A stretch of DNA of 64,000 nucleotides from Cryphonectria parasitica EP155. Taxonomy: Eukaryota > Ascomycota > Sordariomycetes > Diaporthales > Cryphonectriaceae. Under the pieces are notes generated by a model that worked only from the letters and a program-made list of their open reading frames with translations, was not told the DNA's origin and did no database searches. The stretch lies in the NCBI RefSeq assembly GCF_011745365.1, contig NW_024468910.1, forward strand, positions 1,082,068 to 1,146,067. The letters run 5' to 3'. Of the stretch, positions 57,433 to 64,000 are shown in pieces. Within the stretch, counting starts at the first letter, position 1. Every line of letters begins with the position of its first letter. The translations under genes were made by a program, and so were the position numbers.

Positions 57433-57909
57433 GATTGTATATTCGAATGGAAAAGCTAATTTGTTAGTCAAAGGATAGAACAGGTGTTTAAATAATATTC
57501 AAAGCACTATTAAGGGATCAAGTATATCCCTAATCTTAGAATATGGAAAGAGAATATAGCAATCGATTTCACGGATTCGATTTTCCGTTTTTCTGCATCC
57601 CTGCTACATAATAGAGCGCTTCGAGCTTAATAGTTACCCGCTCCTGGTGCATGATCGGGTAACTTGACGGCAGCAAATTTACAGAACTCCCAATCTTGCT
57701 CGCAGCTTTGGCGTTGCGTCTCGGCAAGCTCGATTAAGACAAATACACGAGCATGTGATGTAGATTTTCAAGACCCAGCATGCAACACATTGAAACCAAG
57801 AATTGAAAGTAGGAAAAGATCTCAGTTAAGTATAGCTAGCAATAATCCAACTGCTCCTTGCCCTCTTGTGTGCAACTGTAGGCTTGTTTTCACGATTCCT
57901 TCTTCTCTT
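57433..57909. other. Upstream region of the ankyrin-repeat relic
   Basis: Mixed composition. The 84-codon plus frame at 57,664-57,918 is Cys/Ser-rich with no domain and is not called. Confidence 0.35.
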
Positions 57910-58194
57910 CTAGGGTAGTGTCAGCACTTTAGCAGTGATTGAACTGGCCAGAACAGTACTACCTCTGTCGCCGCTGTTGCTTCCGCCCGCTAGATTGCGC
58001 GGCATATTTTCCTGGCTTTCGACTTGTATTTTCATAGCAGAAGGTTGGCCAACTATGCGGTTCTTGTCGGCAAGGAGGGCTGGTTCTGTCGAGGATCCCT
58101 CATTAGAAAGCTTAGGAAGCTGAGCTTGGTAGTCCAAGAGCAACCATATAATGTTCTTATCGTCGATAGGGGCCGTTCCTCTGAGAACATCCAT
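57910..58194 (-). CDS. Small hypothetical protein, 94 aa
   Basis: Uninterrupted from an ATG at 58,194 (MDVLRGTAPIDDKNIIWLLL), with balanced codon use and a hydrophilic Ser/Gly/Asn-rich C-terminal half (NLAGGSNSGDRGSTVLASS). No domain. It follows the gene at 58,268-59,035 on the same strand by 73 bp, so it could be a late exon of it, but I found no convincing in-frame junction. Confidence 0.4.
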   Translation of the reverse strand: MDVLRGTAPIDDKNIIWLLLDYQAQLPKLSNEGSSTEPALLADKNRIVGQPSAMKIQVESQENMPRNLAGGSNSGDRGSTVLASSITAKVLTLP

Positions 58195-58267
58195 TACGAA
58201 CTTAGAAAGAGAGGTTACTAAGCGAAGTTCTCAGGCTGTACCAATTGTGCTGATTGGAAAACAAGCT

Positions 58268-59035
58268 TCAAAATTGTTTCGAATTGCATCTCTTTCTGAC
58301 TGTATGGGGTTGTTCGTCTAGGCGCGGGTCATGAGTAGCTTTACTTATGTCGTCGCTGTTGTAAGGTTCCATTGCGAACCGGACCTTTTTCTTTGGCTTC
58401 TTTTCGGATCGATATACTTCGAAACAATTTGCAAATCTTGCGTTCTGATCTGCTTTTCTCCTCTTCAATTCCTGTTCCTCGCTTCGCATAGCCTGTTGTG
58501 AGTTATATCCATGGTACTCTGTGGAAGCCCGCCTTGGATCCTTAGTATTGACCTTCACAGATCGCACCTTTTGATAGGAGTAGTAATAATAGATATAACC
58601 TTCTTCTCGGAAATCGTATAGCTGATAATTCGAATGTTTTTGGTGCGGCGTAGAATGGAGGTTGTGATAACGCAGAATAGAGGGTTTTGACAGCAGCATT
58701 CGTGCTGGGATGTAGTCATGCTGAATTCTGAGCTCAGCAAACTCATGATAGCGAGAATGGGGGGACATGTTCCATAACAGCTATAGAAATTGTGGATGAA
58801 TACGAAGAGTACTCACCCTTGCCATAGTTTCTTGCCCATGGTTGTCTTTAGTTTTAAGTATTGCATCACTATAGACAAGATGCGGATTTTTTTGTTTCTG
58901 TTTCCGAGAAATGGGAATCTGACGGGGCTTCCGTTTTTCTCTGCGGCCATCTCGTACCCGTTTAGGACACCTGCTATTGTCAGGGGGCGCTGCACTCTCG
59001 GGCTGAAGTGGCAGTCTTCTCTTGTCACAGAACAT
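58268..59035 (-). CDS. Basic hypothetical protein, probably two or more exons
   Basis: The first block starts at an ATG at 59,035 (MFCDKRRLPLQPESAAPPDN). It is strongly basic (REKRKPRQIPISRKQKQ) and ends at a donor, agg|gtgagt, at 58,816. The second block ends at 58,268 and includes YHNLHSTPHQKHSNYQLYDF, QQAMRSEEQELKRRKADQNA and EKKPKKKVRFAMEPYN. Two acceptors fit in phase: ctatag near 58,781 (a very short 36-nt intron) or ttcag near 58,720. A coding-like stretch upstream of 59,035 (NWKDSFEKYRV) suggests the real start lies further up. The Lys/Arg content suggests a nuclear or nucleic-acid-binding protein, but no domain is recognised. Confidence 0.42.
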
Positions 59036-59655
59036 CACTCGGTACTTCTCAAATGAATCTTTCCAATTAGAATAGATCTGATTATAAGTAAAAACTTACG
59101 CAATCATTGAAATATCTGTGTCGGTGTCCAGGATGCCGATTTTTTTTAATGGTCCGGTTGGGCCCGTGTGGGCCCCCCTTAGCCAACCAGAACTCTCCTG
59201 ATCAGCCTGGTGGTTGTCTCTTAGCAAATTATGTATCTGCTGGTCAACTCACAATGTCAATTATTTTTCATAAGTACTTCTCTTTCATTTGTCGTCGATC
59301 CTACATTATGCCTTAGCTAAAAATAAAAAAAAAAATAATAAAAAAAAACCCGCAAGCTGGATCAAAGCTTTCGCAATTGTCTCTCGAAACATAATTAAGC
59401 ACTTTTCTCTCGTACAGGAACATTACCAACGGAATAAATACACTAAGCAGAATGGTGAAGTAATCCTACTTGTTCCCCAAGGTCCTTCGTTTGGAAACAG
59501 GTTGACATCTCCGCCCGTAGCGAAGCGAAAAAACAATGTAGCAGGCTTCCAAAACTTGTAGAGCAAGCGCAAAAGCATTGTTTTTGCCACCGGAATATAA
59601 TATTTGTATTTTTGAATAATACTACGTAACAGCAGAAGTAGGGTTATCCAAAGTA
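59036..59655. other. Intergenic, may contain a missing 5' exon
   Basis: An A-rich run occurs at 59,320-59,348. A short minus-strand segment near 59,130 (GILDTDTDISMIA) ends at a good donor, gtaagt, and could be an earlier exon of the downstream basic protein. Confidence 0.3.
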
Positions 59656-61437
59656 CTATTGCTGCTCATCTTTCAAGAACTTCAGTATGTCTGGGCAACA
59701 TCTCCACACCCATATCCTCCAGCTTGCGTTTGGATCTACGCCGAGCGGATTTTGGCTGCAAGAAAACTTGTCGTATAAACCGGTCCTCAATAGACTGATC
59801 ACATTCATGCGAACTCGTTCCGGATTCACCTTCATATCCCAACCACCGACCTGACGTCCATTCATCCGGAGCACTGCATTGCGTATCACCATCAAGCCAC
59901 AAGAATGGCCGTCTTCTTGTTGGGGGCAGGGCTACAAGGTTCGTTAGTTGACACAATCGTTCGGGAAATCTCATACTTACTGCCTCATTGTATTCAAAGC
60001 CTAAATCTTTAAATTCGGCCTACCAATAGTCAGCATTGAATTACAGCTTGAGGTAGAGACTTACCTCTACTAATCTTCTCACACGAGTGTTCCTTTGCTT
60101 GATAGCACAACCTGCCATAGAGTCGTAGTGATATATTGTTCTTGCGTGATCGTTGATTTCAAGTAATGTGAAATGGTTCGTGTTGAGGTTCAAGGGGCAA
60201 AGGAGTATTAGCCTGGAATCGTCTCTGCCGCCGTCTCTGCACTCATGGCGGTATGCGTCAAGTTTCCTTCTCCAGAGACCGAATGGCTTTGTGACTGGGA
60301 CAGTATGATTGCCGTTGTGTTGATCAAGAGGGATACTGAGACCATATTTCACGCAGGACGGCCTGTCTGTGAGTTCCATAGCAGCGGCAATAAGCCACAA
60401 GTCAAGCCACTGATCTGGACGAAGCCTCTCAAGCGAGCTGAAAGGCAGTTCGATTGCATCCCCCACCATAATCGAGCTATCGGAGCTGGAGTCAGATCCA
60501 TCACATAACTTATGCAGCTCCTGTTTTCTGGTTTTGTGGATATTTTTTATAGCCTTATGAACTGCAATGTTGTAACGCTCCCGAGACTCCCAAGGCTCAG
60601 AAGCAAAAGTTGCTTTGGACAGATAGAAGAACTGCATCACCAGGTTCGATGGCGCTATCTCTGGACAGAGCCTAGCTTTGAAGTAGTAGATTCGCTCATG
60701 CTCAGGATTGCAATCCTCAGACTTGGTAAATTCCAAGAAAGCAATATGTGCCCAATCAAATTCCTGAGGGTCTTTTTGATCTTGAGCAATTAGAAACCTA
60801 GTTCTAAGTATTAGCCAGTAGGATTACACCTGTGAGATTGGAATATTTACCTCCAAAATATGAGGATGCCTATCATCTCTTTCCAATCCCGGTGCAGCTC
60901 AACAGACAATTGGAGGATTTTCTTAACTCTGGTGACGTATTCCTGAATGAAAAGCTTTATTATCTTCATGCTTAGTCGTGAATTGTCCCAGTACAGAATG
61001 GTGAGAACTTCGTTCATTTCTGGTAGCAGTGAAGTGGTCCTGAAGGATTCTTTTGTAGAGCTCCTATCACTTGATTTCAGTCGATAGTGGTGAAATATGA
61101 AAGCTGCAACCTCGAACACAGTCATCAGGGATTCGAATCTATTGCAAAGCTCTTTGCGCTGCTCTTTGCTAAGATGCCTGAGCCTTTTTTTGCCGTCAGC
61201 CATAGGCCAGTCTGTCTCGATCTCCTTTCGTAACTCATCAAAACGCGCTGCGCAGATCCGGAGTCTTTCTTGTGCAATTGCAAATCTAGGAGTTGCGTTG
61301 CCAAGCCGCAAGTGTTCTTGCCCTTGAGCTATCAGTCTGCGCTCGCTCTGTGTTTGGCAAAGCCAAGATGGCTGTTGGACATTGCAAAATCCTAGCTCCC
61401 ATGTTGCTGGATGAAGGTAATGTGTGCTCTTATCCAT
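59656..61437 (-). CDS. Ulp1-like (C48-type) cysteine peptidase, four exons, 546 aa
   Basis: Exons 61,437-60,851, 60,803-60,065, 60,019-59,981 and 59,931-59,656, all with GT-AG introns of 38-49 nt, join in frame without stops. Acceptor 60,797 is a six-base alternative for exon 2. The N-terminal 400 residues contain HPATWELGFCNVQQPSWLC and a helical region. RLRPDQWLDLWLI matches the start of an Ulp1 fold. The catalytic core has NTNHFTLLEIND (His406), TIYHYDSMAG (Asp423) and QQEDGHSCGLMVI (Gln460, Cys466), the full His-Asp-Gln-Cys set with normal Q-x5-C spacing. Ulp1-type enzymes remove SUMO or related modifiers. Many fungal relatives are lineage-expanded or tied to mobile elements. A dead paralogue lies at 957-1,885. 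Confidence 0.8.
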
Positions 61438-61803
61438 TGTCGATGATTGAGGAGAGTCGCTAGAGTTATCGTGTAAAGTGTATAATGCTACAAGAGTAGA
61501 AGGAGAATATTGCGTAGCGCGGCTTGGGAGGATGTCGCTGCTGAGAGAATCGGAAACTTTGCCGGAAATTGCTGTAATGTAGTACCGTATGTCGATTAGG
61601 AGAGTCCTTCTACCCCTTATCTTATTTCTCCAGGGTTGCCATCACGTTTCGTTCATAAACAAGCGAGCTGATTTTCAGCAACTATATCATGCATAGCATA
61701 CAGTTATGGTAGATACTATGCATGGCTTCCAGCAATAGTACATACTGTGCATAGCATCCAAATATGGTGAGTACTATACATTCCTTCTAGCATAGTGTGT
61801 ACT
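61438..61803. other. Upstream region of the Ulp1-like gene
   Basis: Presumed promoter. From about 61,690, loose copies of 'tatggta/gagtactat.cat' lead into the minisatellite. Confidence 0.4.
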
Positions 61804-62208
61804 GGGATAGGGACCATAGTCAGGAACCATGATCAGGGAAAAGAAACAGGGATAGCGACCATAGCCAGGGTCCATGATCAGGGATAGGGAACAGGGATAG
61901 AGACCATAGTCAGGGTCCATGATCAGGGATAAGAAACAGGGATAGCGACCATGGTCAGGATCCATAATCAGGGATAGGGAACAGGGATAGAGACCATAGT
62001 CAGGGTCCATGATCAGGGATAGGGAACAGGGATAGAGACCATAGTCAGGAACCATGATCAGGGAAAAGAAACAGGGATAGCGACCATAGCCAGGATCCAT
62101 AATCAGGGATAGGGAACAGGGATAGAGACCATAGTCAGGGTCCATGATCAGGGATAAGAAACAGGGATAGGGACCATAGTCAGGGTCCATGATCAGGGAT
62201 TGTGAACG
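61804..62208. repeat. 45-bp minisatellite, nine copies
   Basis: Nine head-to-tail 45-bp units, each starting GGGATAG(G/C/A)GACCAT. At least two sub-variants are interleaved: one with AAGAAACA and one with TAGGGAACA at the end. Because 45 is divisible by three, the minus strand stays open across the array as a 15-residue repeat (SLIMDPDYGLYPCSL type). That frame is likely incidental. Confidence 0.93.
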
Positions 62209-62792
62209 ACATTCTAAGTAATATTCAAAGAGGATATTATTTTCCAGTCTTAGAGATCATCAGACACAAGCCTGCTTGGATTATATCTAATTTTTTCTGC
62301 AGATTTTCAGTAGGACAGAGGGGCTTGGGGTAGGCAAGAGAGAGCATATACATCTCTTACTTCTCCGAGAATGCTGCTGCTCATCAACCTGTCTTTTGCC
62401 CCACCCTGACCAAATCATGAATCCTCCCTATCAATGTGTTTCCGTCGATCTATAGTACCTAGTGATGCCTGTGTTGCTTTTACTTGTTGTGATATATGAT
62501 AGCTGCATAGGATGAAGTCATGAGATGCAATCAGTCATGATTCGTGAGCCAGACTGCTGATCACCCCATCACGACTTTATCCTGCTGACCGGCCGAGCTG
62601 TTTCAGCTGCTTGAACGGTGCCAGGAACTGATCTACCGCTCTCTCAGCTGACATAGGATCAGCAACAGAAAAAGTTCCGCTGCGAGGGTCACATCAAATG
62701 ACCCATGATGTGGGATTAGATCAAGAAAATACAGACATAGTTTGTAGAGCATCGAGAAGGCGAATTTTGTAGACATAAATTCCAGTATGTGA
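62209..62792. other. Intergenic
   Basis: Balanced composition, no supported gene or repeat. Confidence 0.4.
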
Positions 62793-63300
62793 CTAAGACT
62801 CTTGATGTCCAATACACTCCCTCATAGGAGCAAAGGAGGTACCCTGGTCCCAATTGACCCATGTCCAGACCTCAATCTGAATGAAGTTTTCTCTCTCTCG
62901 GACTAGGTGGTCGAGGAACCTGTAAATTCGTGCCCCAGGGATGCTTTCAACATCGTAGAATGGAAGACAGATATTTCCAGACAGATATCGGACATTACTA
63001 TCCTGACCAAATGGACCCTGACGGAAAGATGTAAATCCATCGAGATCCGCAGCACATGCATTTTCCCAGCTGAGTACAACATGGCTCAATCTGCACAGAT
63101 ACAAAGTATCCGATGGAACTCTGATGCTATTCACACATGACCAAACAGGCGTATAATGTACTAAAATCTGTTACCAGAGGTCTTGGTTTTTGAACTTGTA
63201 AGCACTCACCAGATGCATCCCATTCAATCATCACAGGTGGGCAAGGAAATGTCTCGTCAGAAGAAGGCGACTCCAAGGAATGTGCGCTCCTAGGATGCAT
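62793..63300 (-). CDS. Hypothetical protein, two exons, 152 aa
   Basis: Exons 63,300-63,210 and 63,160-62,793 join across a 49-nt GT-AG intron (donor gtgagt, branch-like gtaac, acceptor ttttag) in one open frame. The protein begins MHPRSAHSLESPSSDETFPC and continues YTPVWSCVNSIRVPSDTLYL, GNICLPFYDVESIPGARIYR and IEVWTWVNWDQGTSFAPMRE. It is rich in aromatic residues and looks globular. No signal peptide or known family is seen. No RIP damage. An earlier exon is possible. Confidence 0.58.
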
Positions 63301-64000
63301 GTCGAATTAATGGATAGAGAATTCTAAAGTTTTCCTAGGTGAAAGTACGGAGAACAGCTTGAGGGCAAAGAAAATGCGGCATGGGAAGAATCAATTGTTG
63401 ATGTTTTATAGACTGAAGGCTCCTAAAACCCACCCCCCTCCCCCCGCTTTCATGCTAATTCCTGGCTTGCACCAAGTAATTTTTCTTTTGCAGACTTGGT
63501 GGTCCACCGGGATATCTCAGGTAAAGCAGCGGGAGATCATCTCCGCGATAGCTTCCAGCGATGAGACCATGCATGGTATTGGGGATGAGGAGTGAGGGAT
63601 GAAAGTCAAGGAAACATTGATTGGGCTTGTACTGTCTGCATTGCTACTTTTTTAATCTCTGACCAAGCTCATCATACCCTAAAGAATGCTAGTGCAGCAA
63701 TTTAGGTATCATTATATTTCAGCTCTCTCCTCAAGATTTGCTCTTCGATAGATTGAATCAAATGTGGCAGCAGATTTACTTTATACAGCATAGGAAAAGG
63801 TTCCAGAACAGGTTAAGACTCATCTAAGCTGGGATGCATAACCTGATGGAATATTGTATTTTTGTTTCTAATGTTTATTGAGTATGATACACTAATTATG
63901 CAGAGACTTGCTGGAATAAACCCTGATGATATCACTGATGCAAGATCAACAATGATCCTGTATCCTAGCCAGAGGAACCTTGAGCATATCTTGCCTGCAG
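63301..64000. other. Right end of the window, one possible plus-strand exon
   Basis: A good acceptor, ttttcttttgcag, at about 63,495 is followed by an open frame to 63,595 (STGISQVKQREIISAIASSD, ending GDEE). This could be the last exon of a plus-strand gene, but I cannot support its upstream exons. Bases 63,600-64,000 show nothing. Confidence 0.3.

Noticed and set aside
61774..62190. 138-aa tandem-repeat protein on the minus strand
   Set aside because: The frame exists only because the repeat unit is 45 bp. There is no upstream or downstream coding sequence and no splice evidence.

Overview
The window comes from the nuclear genome of a filamentous ascomycete. Short GT-AG introns, ASH1-type and JmjC chromatin proteins, LTR retroelements, and long AT-rich blocks whose reading frames carry TAA/TAG/TGA where Gln, Trp or Arg is expected all point that way. 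Those stops are C-to-T (or G-to-A) changes, the mark of repeat-induced point mutation (RIP). No organism can be named from the sequence.

Bases 1-37,600 are mostly an AT-rich, RIP-degraded compartment. It holds a 71-bp tandem array, a dead paralogue of an Ulp1-like peptidase, a possible EST1-type relic, a relic with a Myb/SANT-like domain, a 12.3-kb Ty3/Gypsy element with two 323-bp LTRs (11,606-23,917), a MADS-box-like gene split by a solo LTR, and a dead ferric-reductase-like gene. A few short unmutated frames (25.7, 26.9 and 30.1 kb) survive among them.

Bases 37,600-45,000 form a GC-rich island. It carries a five-exon SNF2-family ATPase gene with seven in-frame stops and one apparent 2-bp frameshift, and a convergent DUF3716-like gene with one TAG. 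Fourteen copies of a short palindrome (best copy TTGGCACCGATCGGTGCCAA) lie in all four introns and both flanks of the SNF2 gene and in none of its exons.

Bases 45,000-56,000 are normal-composition gene space: a tRNA-derived SINE-like piece, an intact small gene with a GC-AG intron, an ASH1-type SET methyltransferase, and an unusual protein with an N-terminal JmjC domain and a C-terminal SET domain. Two weakly mutated relics lie between the two methyltransferase genes.

Bases 56,000-64,000 contain a RIP-degraded ankyrin-repeat gene, two small hypothetical genes, an apparently intact four-exon Ulp1-like cysteine peptidase (the live relative of the relic at 1 kb), a nine-copy 45-bp minisatellite, and an intact two-exon hypothetical gene. 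Three chromatin-type genes (SNF2, ASH1-type SET, JmjC-SET) thus lie within about 18 kb, flanked on both sides by RIP-degraded DNA. Exon boundaries given here were read by eye from splice consensus and frame.
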